From assembly GCA_031271525.1 (NCBI GenBank), contig JAISVO010000031.1:1-19123 (forward strand): a DNA stretch of 19,123 nt, written 5' to 3'. The DNA is from Oscillospiraceae bacterium. Its GTDB lineage: Bacteria; Bacillota; Clostridia; Oscillospirales; UBA929. The notes under the pieces were generated by a model that worked only from the letters and a program-made list of their open reading frames with translations, did no database searches and was not told the origin of the DNA. Below are positions 1 to 5,495 of this stretch, piece after piece. Numbering within the stretch: the stretch's first letter is position 1; every line of letters starts with the position of its first letter. Made by a program: the position numbers and the translations under genes.

Positions 1-231
1 CATACTTTACGGTGTGAGGGGGATAACCCACCTTCAACATCACTGTATAAAGTATAAGATTGAAAGTCTTGTAAGTCAAGAGATAAGTAAAAATAATTGT
101 AAACAATATATGAACACGGAAAATGCATAATAAAAAGAGTGTATAGTAGATGCTGCGATTACAATAAATTGTATCCTAAGACATGAGACAATGAAGTCTT
201 CCCGGTATACCATACAAATCGCAGTCCACAA

Positions 232-253
232 CATGGGAGTTGACACGCCCATG
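232..253. promoter_or_regulatory. Inverted repeat CATGGG-N10-CCCATG over the -35 box (candidate operator)
   Basis: Two perfect 6-base arms flank a 10-base spacer that contains the TTGACA -35 element. A protein bound here would block RNA polymerase. No specific regulator is recognised; the role is inferred from position alone. Confidence 0.4.
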
Positions 254-268
254 ATTTTAAAATATAAT
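240..268 (+). promoter_or_regulatory. Perfect consensus sigma-A promoter (TTGACA-17-TATAAT)
   Basis: TTGACA occupies 240-245 and TATAAT 263-268 with a 17-base spacer, matching the housekeeping consensus at all twelve positions. Transcription would start near 275 and run rightwards into the DUF1292 leader, about 190 bases upstream of that gene's start. The -35 box lies inside an inverted repeat, CATGGG (232-237) and CCCATG (248-253), a plausible operator. Its target is uncertain because a second promoter sits nearer to the gene. Confidence 0.7.
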
Positions 269-295
269 ATTATTCTGGTTTTTGCGGTAAGTCGT

Positions 296-367
296 AGGAA
301 GCGCATTACGCGAAAGAAATATATAGCCGTTGAGAGGGACGATGGCAATCGTCCCCCAACACTTCCT
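296..367 (+). other. Possible structured leader RNA segment
   Basis: A transcript from the 240-268 promoter would contain AGGAAG (296-301) complementary to CTTCCT (362-367), enclosing a strong hairpin GGGACGAT-GGCA-ATCGTCCC (336-355). No U-tract follows either hairpin arm, so it is not a normal intrinsic terminator. No known riboswitch or 6S-type consensus was recognised. Confidence 0.3.
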
Positions 368-385
368 CCCCGGCGCAAAACCTCC

Positions 386-414
386 TTGCAAACGGCGCTT
401 CAATGGTGTAGAAT
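386..414 (+). promoter_or_regulatory. Promoter for DUF1292-traX (TTGCAA-17-TAGAAT)
   Basis: TTGCAA (386-391) and TAGAAT (409-414) are spaced by 17 bases, each close to the sigma-A consensus. Transcription would start near 421, giving a leader of about 45 bases before the GTG at 466. The -35 box overlaps a CCTCCTT sequence (381-387) that is complementary to the gene's ribosome site, so transcripts from this promoter lack it. Confidence 0.6.
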
Positions 415-450
415 AGCCACAGCCAAACCGGCCGTCAGGCCGCCAAAAAT

Positions 451-457
451 AAGGAGG
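451..457 (+). promoter_or_regulatory. Ribosome-binding site AAGGAGG of the DUF1292 gene
   Basis: A full-length Shine-Dalgarno sequence 8 bases before the GTG at 466, which fixes this non-ATG start. It is exactly complementary to CCTCCTT at 381-387, which only the longer transcript from the distal promoter would carry. Confidence 0.8.
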
Positions 458-465
458 GCGCCGCC

Positions 466-747
466 GTGAGCGAATACGGAAGCGATTTCATCACCCTGAC
501 CGACGAGGACGGCAACGAGGTCGAGCTGGAGCATCTGGATACCTTGGAATACGAGGGCGAAACCTATATGGCGTTCGGGATCGCCGATCCGGAGGACGCA
601 GAGGACGAAGTCGCGGTCGTCATCATGACGGCGGTCGAGGTGGACGGCGAGGAGATGCTCGAAGAGGTGCAGGACGAAGCGCTCCTCGAAGAGGTGTACG
701 GCCTCTTCCTCGAACGGATCGGGGAAGACGAAGGCGGCGACGAATAG
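466..747 (+). CDS. DUF1292 family small acidic protein
   Basis: A 93-residue, very acidic protein resembling the DUF1292 (YrzB-like) family common in Firmicutes. The biochemical function of the family is unknown. The N-terminal half has the family-like pattern of short beta strands (ITLTDEDGNEVELEHLDTLE, then YEGETYMAF) followed by acidic residues and an acidic helical C-terminus (EEMLEEVQDEALLEEVYGLF). The GTG start at 466 is chosen because a perfect AAGGAGG (451-457) lies 8 bases upstream. The stop codon directly abuts the GTG start of the next gene, so the two are probably co-translated. In other Firmicutes this family often sits near alaS/yrrK-type genes, which are not seen here. The protein is probably cytoplasmic, with no membrane segment or signal peptide. 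Confidence 0.85.
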   Translation: MSEYGSDFITLTDEDGNEVELEHLDTLEYEGETYMAFGIADPEDAEDEVAVVIMTAVEVDGEEMLEEVQDEALLEEVYGLFLERIGEDEGGDE

Positions 748-1485
748 GTGTCCGCCTTCGCCGTAAAGATCCTCGCGACGGCAGCCATGCTGATCGACCA
801 CACGGCGGCGGCGCTGGGCGGCGAGCTTCCTATGCCGCTGTACACCCTCTGCCGCACGGTGGGGCGGATCGCGATGCCCCTCTTCTGCTTCCTGATCGCG
901 GAAGGGCTGTTCCACACCAAGAACGCGAGGCGGTACCTCCTCCGGCTCCTCCTCTTCTCCCTTGTCAGCGAGGCGCCGTTCGACCTCTTCCGCACGTCGT
1001 TCAGCCGTACGCCGGACGAACTTGTCTTCTTCGGCGGTTTTGTCAACCTGACCTACCAAAACGTCGGCTTCACGCTGACGCTGGGGCTTCTCGGCATCCT
1101 CCTGTTCGACGTCTTCGCGGCGCAGGGGCGGCGGGGCTTCGCGCTGGCCTCGATCCTCGCGGCGGGGGCCGGCGCGGCGCTGCTCCGCGCCGACTACGGC
1201 TTCTTCGGCGTCTTTTTTATCTTCGTCTTCTACTTTTTCCGAAACCAAAACCGCCAGACAGCGTTCGCTCTGGCGGTCGGCGTCCTGATGCTGGCTGCGT
1301 CCCAGATGCTCGGCGGCGTCCTTTGGCGGGAAGCCGCCACCACCCTCGCGGCGTTCGCCGCCTTCATCCCGGTCTGGCTCTATTCGGGGGAGAAGGGGCG
1401 GGGCGGCCTCCGGACGCTCTTTTACGTCTTCTACCCGGCCCACCTGCTGATTCTGGCCGGCGTCGCGACGCTCGTCAGACCGTAA
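748..1485 (+). CDS. TraX family integral membrane protein (predicted acyltransferase)
   Basis: A 245-residue polytopic membrane protein of the TraX family, named after the F-plasmid pilin acetylase. Family features visible are the N-terminal segment KILATAAMLIDHTAAAL with the Asp-His pair (D17-H18), the RTVGRIAMPLFCFLIAEGLF segment, and several further hydrophobic helices (around residues 105-125, 130-150, 155-170 and 195-215). Chromosomal TraX relatives are frequent in Clostridia and need not act on pili; substrate here is unknown. The GTG start lies directly after the stop of the DUF1292 gene, implying one transcript and coupled translation. The 3' end overlaps the convergent nagB by 11 bases, with no terminator between them. 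No conjugation gene is present nearby, so a role in an envelope modification is more likely than conjugation, but this is inference. Confidence 0.8.
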   Translation: MSAFAVKILATAAMLIDHTAAALGGELPMPLYTLCRTVGRIAMPLFCFLIAEGLFHTKNARRYLLRLLLFSLVSEAPFDLFRTSFSRTPDELVFFGGFVNLTYQNVGFTLTLGLLGILLFDVFAAQGRRGFALASILAAGAGAALLRADYGFFGVFFIFVFYFFRNQNRQTAFALAVGVLMLAASQMLGGVLWREAATTLAAFAAFIPVWLYSGEKGRGGLRTLFYVFYPAHLLILAGVATLVRP

Positions 1486-2182
1486 GCGACCGTTCGGTCA
1501 CCACCGTCACGTCGGGGTGGAGAAGGAGGAAGGTCGCCGGGTTCCGGGTCGTGACCTTGCCGCCGTCCAGCAGTCCCCGCAGGACCTCCCGCTTGCTCTC
1601 CCCCTTGACCACCAGCAGGATCGACTTCGCCTTGAGGATGTCGCCCATACCCATCGTGATCGCCTGATCGGGGACCGCGCCGTCGGCGAACCAATGGGCG
1701 TTCGCCCGCTTGGTGGATTCCGTCAGGCCGGTGACGTGCACGCCGGCCTCCAGTTCGCTGTCCGGCTCGTTGAAGCCGATGTGCCCGTTGGGGCCGATCC
1801 CGAGCAGCTGCAGGTCCACCCGGTTTGCCCCGAAGAAGGCCCGGAGACGGACGACTTCCCCGGCCGGGTCCGCCGCGTGGTCCGCGATGGTGATCTTGCT
1901 TTTGTCCAAGTTGATCCCGTCGAAGAGGTTTTCGTCCATGAAGCGGCGGTAGCTGTCCTCCTCTCGGCAGCCGACATACTCGTCGAGGTTCACCGTCCTC
2001 GCCTTGGAAAAATCCGCCGTCCCGGCGGCGCACGCCTCGCGGAGGAGCCTGTAGATCGCGACAGGGGTCTCTCCGGTGGCGAGCCCCAGCAGCAGGCCGG
2101 GGTCCCGCGCGACCGCGTCCAGAATGATCTCCGCGCCCTTCCGGGCGCTTTCCTCATAGCTTTCGGTTAGGATTACCTTCAT
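1475..2182 (-). CDS. nagB: Glucosamine-6-phosphate deaminase NagB
   Basis: This 235-residue enzyme converts glucosamine 6-phosphate to fructose 6-phosphate and ammonia, joining amino-sugar use to glycolysis in the cytoplasm. Visible signatures are the sugar-phosphate loop LGLATGETP (32-40), the catalytic segment NLDEYVG (65-71, D67 matching E. coli D72) and LGIGPNGHIGFNEP (127-140) containing the ring-opening histidine H134 and E139. The residue at the E. coli D141 position appears to be N132. The length matches the short, non-allosteric Gram-positive type rather than the 266-residue E. coli enzyme. The ATG at 2182 has an AAAGGA site (complement of 2191-2196) 8 bases upstream. It stands alone: no nagA is adjacent. 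It is divergent from the yqhQ operon and overlaps the end of traX tail to tail. An extended -10 promoter lies upstream. Confidence 0.95.
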   Translation of the reverse strand: MKVILTESYEESARKGAEIILDAVARDPGLLLGLATGETPVAIYRLLREACAAGTADFSKARTVNLDEYVGCREEDSYRRFMDENLFDGINLDKSKITIADHAADPAGEVVRLRAFFGANRVDLQLLGIGPNGHIGFNEPDSELEAGVHVTGLTESTKRANAHWFADGAVPDQAITMGMGDILKAKSILLVVKGESKREVLRGLLDGGKVTTRNPATFLLLHPDVTVVTERSLTV

Positions 2183-2215
2183 GCGCGTCGTCCTTTCTCT
2201 GAATAAAGTGATTCC

Positions 2216-2224
2216 ATTATATCA
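2216..2224 (-). promoter_or_regulatory. nagB promoter, extended -10 (TGATATAAT)
   Basis: On the minus strand TGATATAAT (complement of 2216-2224) gives a perfect TATAAT with the extended TG motif. The -35 region is poor (best match TTTTCA, 15 bases upstream), as is usual for extended -10 promoters. The start of transcription would be near 2209, about 27 bases before the ATG. Confidence 0.55.
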
Positions 2225-2239
2225 TAGATCCGCCTATGA
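2222..2239. promoter_or_regulatory. Inverted repeat TCATAG-N6-CTATGA (candidate nagB operator)
   Basis: Perfect 6-base arms at 2222-2227 and 2234-2239 lie just upstream of, and partly within, the nagB extended -10 element, in the divergent nagB-yqhQ spacer. It does not resemble the known NagR/DasR sites I recall. Function is inferred from position. Confidence 0.35.
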
Positions 2240-2256
2240 AAATACCCCCAATGTTT

Positions 2257-2289
2257 CGGTTTGACAAACCGCCGATAAAAGGGTATACT
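2257..2289 (+). promoter_or_regulatory. yqhQ-tsaD operon promoter with palindromic -35 operator
   Basis: TTGACA (2261-2266) and TATACT (2284-2289) are 17 bases apart, so this is a strong sigma-A promoter with a start near 2296. The -35 is embedded in a perfect 15-base palindrome, CGGTTTGACAAACCG (2257-2271), centred on the A at 2264. The promoter forces the downstream gene to start at the GTG at 2320, not further upstream. It appears to serve the whole yqhQ-to-tsaD run. Confidence 0.75.
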
Positions 2290-2319
2290 ATCACCTATGA
2301 TCTTACAGGGGGAACAGAC

Positions 2320-3279
2320 GTGAAAAAAACCAGCATCGGGGGACAAGCCCTGCTCGAGGGCGTGATGATGCGCGGGCCGGGGAAGTTCGCGGCCGTTGTG
2401 CGGACGCCCGGCGGCTTATTGGCGAGGGAGGAGTCCGCGCCCTTCCCGAAGGAGCGGCATCCCGTTTTGGGCTGGGTCTTCGTCCGGGGGGTCTGCAACT
2501 TCGTCCAGTCGCTCTCCATCGGTATGAAAGCCCTCTTTTGGTCGGCCGACCAAATCGCGGACGAGCCGGGCGGGGCCGGGGGAGCCGGCAAAGAGGAGCC
2601 GAAGGGGCTGGGCAAAGGGCTGTTCGCCCTCTCGATGGGGCTGGCCTTGGTGCTGGTGGTCGGGCTGTTCACCCTCCTGCCGACCTTCCTGAGCGGCTTG
2701 GTCCCGGCCTTCCAGACGGGGGACGCCGAGCTTCCGGTCAGCCTCAACTTCCTCCGCAACCTCTTTGAGACGGCCCTGCGGCTGGTCATCCTGCTATTGT
2801 ACATGGTTCTGGTGTCCCGCACGAAGGACATCCAGCGCACCTTCGCCTACCACGGCGCGGAACATAAGTCGATCGCCTGCTACGAAGCCGGGGAGGAGCT
2901 GACCGTCGCGAACGCGAGGCGGTTCTCCCGGTTCCATCCCCGCTGCGGCACCAGCTTCCTGCTCACTGTCGTGCTGGTCAGCATGGTGGCCTTCCTCCTC
3001 CTCTCCCTGCCGCTCCAGATGCTCCATTGGAACTCCGTGATCCTGCGGGTCGCCGCGCGGCTGGCGCTGCTGCCCTTCGTCGTCGCGGTCAGCTACGAGC
3101 TGAACCGGTTGGTGGGGCGTTCGGAGAACGTCCTGAGCCGGGCGGTGCGCGCCCCGGGTCTGCTGATGCAGCGGCTCACCACCCGGGAGCCGGACGACGG
3201 GATGCTGGAGGTCGCGCTGGACGCGTTGAAGCGGGTCGTCCCCGCCGAGGAAGGGGCGGACGCTTGGGGGACGGAATAG
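2320..3279 (+). CDS. yqhQ: YqhQ-like DUF1385 membrane protein
   Basis: A 319-residue membrane protein of the DUF1385 (YqhQ) family, of unknown biochemical function. Family hallmarks are the N-terminus TSIGGQALLEGVMMRGP (4-20), the conserved motif HGAEHKSIACYEAGEELT (178-195) and FHPRCGTSF (205-213), whose His, Glu and Cys residues suggest metal binding. Hydrophobic helices lie around 100-125, 150-166, 211-232 and 243-260. The GTG start at 2320 is chosen because AGGGGGA (2307-2313) lies 6 bases upstream and the promoter would be inside any longer version. In many Clostridia this gene precedes prmC and prfA; here prmC follows but prfA does not. The end overlaps the prmC start by 16 bases. Confidence 0.88.
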   Translation: MKKTSIGGQALLEGVMMRGPGKFAAVVRTPGGLLAREESAPFPKERHPVLGWVFVRGVCNFVQSLSIGMKALFWSADQIADEPGGAGGAGKEEPKGLGKGLFALSMGLALVLVVGLFTLLPTFLSGLVPAFQTGDAELPVSLNFLRNLFETALRLVILLLYMVLVSRTKDIQRTFAYHGAEHKSIACYEAGEELTVANARRFSRFHPRCGTSFLLTVVLVSMVAFLLLSLPLQMLHWNSVILRVAARLALLPFVVAVSYELNRLVGRSENVLSRAVRAPGLLMQRLTTREPDDGMLEVALDALKRVVPAEEGADAWGTE

Positions 3280-4016
3280 CGGATATCCTCCGGGCCGGCG
3301 GGGTCGCGCGCCCCGCGTGGGAGGCGCGGCAGATCCTCGCCGCCCAAGGGGACGCCGTGGAACTCGCCCGCCGCCGTGCGGGCGGCGAACCGCTGGCGTA
3401 CGTGCTGGGGGAGTGGGACTTTTACGGGCTGACGCTGACGATCACCCCCGACGTCCTGATTCCCCGCCCCGAGACGGAGCTTTTGGTTGACGAAGCCCTC
3501 GCCTTCCTGCGGCGCGGACGGCCCGGGCCGGCGTGCGTCCTCGACCTCTGCTGCGGGTCGGGCTGCGTGGGGCTTGCGATCGGGGCCAACCACCCCTCCG
3601 TTTCGGTGCTGTCCGGCGACGTCTCCGAAGCCGCGCTGGGCGTCGCGAAAGGGAACGGCTGCCAAAACATCCTCCGGGCCGACGCGCTGGCCCCGCCCGA
3701 CCAATCCCTGTGGGGGCGGTTCGACGCGCTGGTCTGCAACCCCCCGTATATCGCGGAGGGGGAGGAGCTGGACAAATCGGTGCGGGACTACGAGCCGCGC
3801 CTCGCGCTGATCGGCGGGGCCGACGGGCTGGACTTTTACCGGTCGCTCCTTCCGGGCTGGCTGAGGGTTCTCCGGGACGGCGGGCTGTTCGCGGCCGAGG
3901 TCGGGTACCGGCAGGGCGGGGCCGTCCGGCGGATGGCGGAGGACGCCGGGCTGAAAGAGGTTGCCGTTGTCAGCGACGCCGCCGGGATCGGGCGTGTCGT
4001 GCGGGGCGTTCAATAG
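3264..4016 (+). CDS. prmC: Release factor glutamine methyltransferase PrmC (short N-terminal domain)
   Basis: PrmC methylates the glutamine of the GGQ loop of peptide-chain release factors, using S-adenosylmethionine. The protein has GEPLAYVLGEWDFYG (41-55), IPRPETELLV (66-75), the SAM-binding segment LDLCCGSGCVGLA (93-105) and the catalytic NPPYI (159-163). The start is a TTG at 3264, supported by GAGGAAGGGG (3247-3256) seven bases upstream and by overlap with the yqhQ end; no in-frame ATG exists. This gives 250 residues, about 30 fewer than usual, the loss being in the N-terminal helical domain that contacts the release factor. Expected partner gene prfA is not adjacent; recA follows after 17 bases. 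Confidence 0.88.
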   Translation: MGDGIADILRAGGVARPAWEARQILAAQGDAVELARRRAGGEPLAYVLGEWDFYGLTLTITPDVLIPRPETELLVDEALAFLRRGRPGPACVLDLCCGSGCVGLAIGANHPSVSVLSGDVSEAALGVAKGNGCQNILRADALAPPDQSLWGRFDALVCNPPYIAEGEELDKSVRDYEPRLALIGGADGLDFYRSLLPGWLRVLRDGGLFAAEVGYRQGGAVRRMAEDAGLKEVAVVSDAAGIGRVVRGVQ

Positions 4017-4033
4017 TTAGGAGTGAAATGGGT

Positions 4034-5188
4034 ATGGAGAAAAAGGGAAAGGGCAAGTCGCCGTCCAAGCCGCCTGCGCTGCGGATGGACGCCACCGACT
4101 CACAGAAAAAGGAAGCCCTGAAGACGGTGCTGGACCGTTTGGAGAAGAGCTACGGGCAGGGCTCCGTCATGCGCTTGGGCGAGGTCGCCCACATGCAGGT
4201 CAGCGCCATCCCCACCGGCTCTTTGGCGCTGGACATCGCGCTGGGCGTGGGCGGCGTCCCCCGGGGGCGGATCGTCGAGATCTACGGACCCGAGGCGTCG
4301 GGCAAGACGACCCTCGCGCTGCACATACTGGCGCAGGCGCAGAAGCTCGGCGGCGAGGCGGCGTTCATCGACGCGGAGCACGCCCTCGACCCGGTCTACG
4401 CCCGCGCGCTCGGGGTGGACATCGACAACCTGCTCATCTCCCAGCCGGACAACGGCGAACAGGCGCTGGAGATCGCCGACGCGCTGGTGCGCAGCGGCGC
4501 GATCGAGGCCCTCGTCGTAGACTCCGTCGCGGCGCTGGTGCCCCGCGCCGAGCTGGACGGCGACATGGGCGACTCGGCGGTGGGCCTGCACGCCCGGCTG
4601 ATGAGCCAAGCGATGCGGAAGCTCGCCGGTTCGGTCTCCAAGACCAACACCACGATCATCTTCATCAATCAGCTCCGGGAGAAAGTCGGCGTGACCTACG
4701 GCCCGTCCGAGGTCACGACCGGCGGCAAGGCGCTGAAGTTCTACGCGTCGGTGCGGCTCGACGTGCGGCGGGTCGAGGCGCTGAAGGTCGGGACCGACAG
4801 CGTCGGCAGCCGGACCACGATCAAGGTGGCGAAGACCAAGGTCGCCCCCCCCTTCCGGGAGGTGGAGGTCGATATCATCTACGGCGAGGGGATTTCCCGG
4901 TTCGGCGAGCTGATCGACTTGGGGGTCGAGACCGACATGGTCCAAAAGAGCGGCTCTTGGTTCTCTATGGGCGAAACCCGTCTGGGCCAAGGGCGGGACG
5001 GCGCGCGCAGCTATCTCAGGGAGCACCCCGAGGCGGTCGCCGAGCTGGAGGCCGGGATCAAGGAGCGCTCCGGAAAGATCTCCCTCAGCCACAAGAAGAA
5101 GGGGAAGACGATCGCGACGGGGCGGGGCGGCAAAGCGGTGATTATCGAAGCGGACGACGACGACGATGGCGCAGACGAAGAGCTGTAA
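4034..5188 (+). CDS. recA: Recombinase RecA
   Basis: RecA forms filaments on single-stranded DNA, catalyses strand exchange and drives the SOS response. Seen here are the Walker A GPEASGKTT (85-93; A88 where many have S), Walker B VVDSVAAL (161-168), the segment TIIFINQLREKVG leading into the L2 DNA loop, and a lysine-rich then highly acidic C-terminal tail ending in a DDDDD run. Length is 384 residues, slightly long because of about 20 extra N-terminal residues. Two starts are possible: ATG 4034 (AGGAG 10 bases upstream) or ATG 4028 (4 bases); 4034 is preferred. No LexA-type box was seen directly upstream, and the gene appears to be read from the yqhQ promoter. The tail-coding region overlaps recX by 23 bases. 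Confidence 0.97.
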   Translation: MEKKGKGKSPSKPPALRMDATDSQKKEALKTVLDRLEKSYGQGSVMRLGEVAHMQVSAIPTGSLALDIALGVGGVPRGRIVEIYGPEASGKTTLALHILAQAQKLGGEAAFIDAEHALDPVYARALGVDIDNLLISQPDNGEQALEIADALVRSGAIEALVVDSVAALVPRAELDGDMGDSAVGLHARLMSQAMRKLAGSVSKTNTTIIFINQLREKVGVTYGPSEVTTGGKALKFYASVRLDVRRVEALKVGTDSVGSRTTIKVAKTKVAPPFREVEVDIIYGEGISRFGELIDLGVETDMVQKSGSWFSMGETRLGQGRDGARSYLREHPEAVAELEAGIKERSGKISLSHKKKGKTIATGRGGKAVIIEADDDDDGADEEL

Positions 5189-5495
5189 GGGCGCGGCTCT
5201 CTCCCTGCTCGGCCGCCAGCCGTATACCACACGGCGGCTTTGGGATAAGCTGGCCCAAAAGGGATACCCCGACGGCGAGGTCGAAGAGACAATCGGCTGG
5301 TGCGTGGAGGAAGGCTACCTCAACGACGGCGAATGGGCGCTCCGGGCAGCCGCGCGGAAAGCCGGGAAGGGCTGGGACGCCTACCGCATTAAGGCGTATC
5401 TGCGGTACTACGGGATCGGGCGGGAGGACATCGACGACGCGTTGGAGGCCCTTGCGAGGATGGGTGATACGGATGAAGACGGCGATGGGGAATAA
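5166..5495 (+). CDS. recX: RecX family regulator of RecA (short form)
   Basis: RecX proteins bind RecA filaments and modulate their activity. The 109-residue product shows RecX-like three-helix repeats: ALSLLGRQPYTTRRLWDKLAQKGY..., then the characteristic IGWCVEEGYLNDGEWA (residues ~40-55) and the RIKAYLRYYGI segment leading into a second repeat. At 109 residues it is shorter than typical RecX (about 150 in proteobacteria, over 200 in Bacillus), lacking most of the third repeat. The ATG at 5166 lies inside the recA acidic-tail codons, overlapping recA by 23 bases; no separate strong ribosome site is evident, so translation is probably coupled to recA. The assignment rests on the motif pattern plus the recA neighbour. 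Confidence 0.85.
   Translation: MAQTKSCKGAALSLLGRQPYTTRRLWDKLAQKGYPDGEVEETIGWCVEEGYLNDGEWALRAAARKAGKGWDAYRIKAYLRYYGIGREDIDDALEALARMGDTDEDGDGE

Larger units (their letters stand above)
1..465. other. AT-rich non-coding left flank with regulatory DNA
   Basis: No convincing gene is seen in this stretch. It is visibly AT-rich up to about position 340, unlike the GC-rich remainder, and the open frames inside it have no ribosome site or family resemblance. It holds a perfect sigma-A promoter (240-268), a CATGGG/CCCATG dyad around its -35 box, a possible folded leader (296-367) and a second promoter (386-414) close to the first gene. The composition shift could mark an ordinary large intergenic spacer or the edge of a different segment lying to the left of the window; the sequence does not decide between these. 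Confidence 0.6.

Noticed and set aside
336..355. Hairpin considered as an intrinsic terminator
   Set aside because: The stem is perfect but neither strand has a following T-run; kept only as part of a possible leader structure.
76..378. 100-codon minus-strand frame in the AT-rich flank
   Set aside because: Hydrophobic stretches arise from AT-rich codons; no ribosome site is seen and it runs over promoter elements.
429..442. GC hairpin CGGCC-GTCA-GGCCG before the DUF1292 start considered as terminator or attenuator
   Set aside because: A five-base stem without a T-tract, just upstream of an active ribosome site; likely incidental.
191..469. 92-codon plus-strand frame before DUF1292
   Set aside because: It crosses both promoters and the DUF1292 ribosome site, lacks its own Shine-Dalgarno sequence and resembles nothing.
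2236..2319. Upstream ATG extension of the yqhQ frame
   Set aside because: The extension would contain the operon promoter itself, and the GTG at 2320 has a strong ribosome site and matches the family N-terminus.
4100..5230. 376-residue open frame antisense to recA
   Set aside because: A third-position GC artefact opposite a certain recA.
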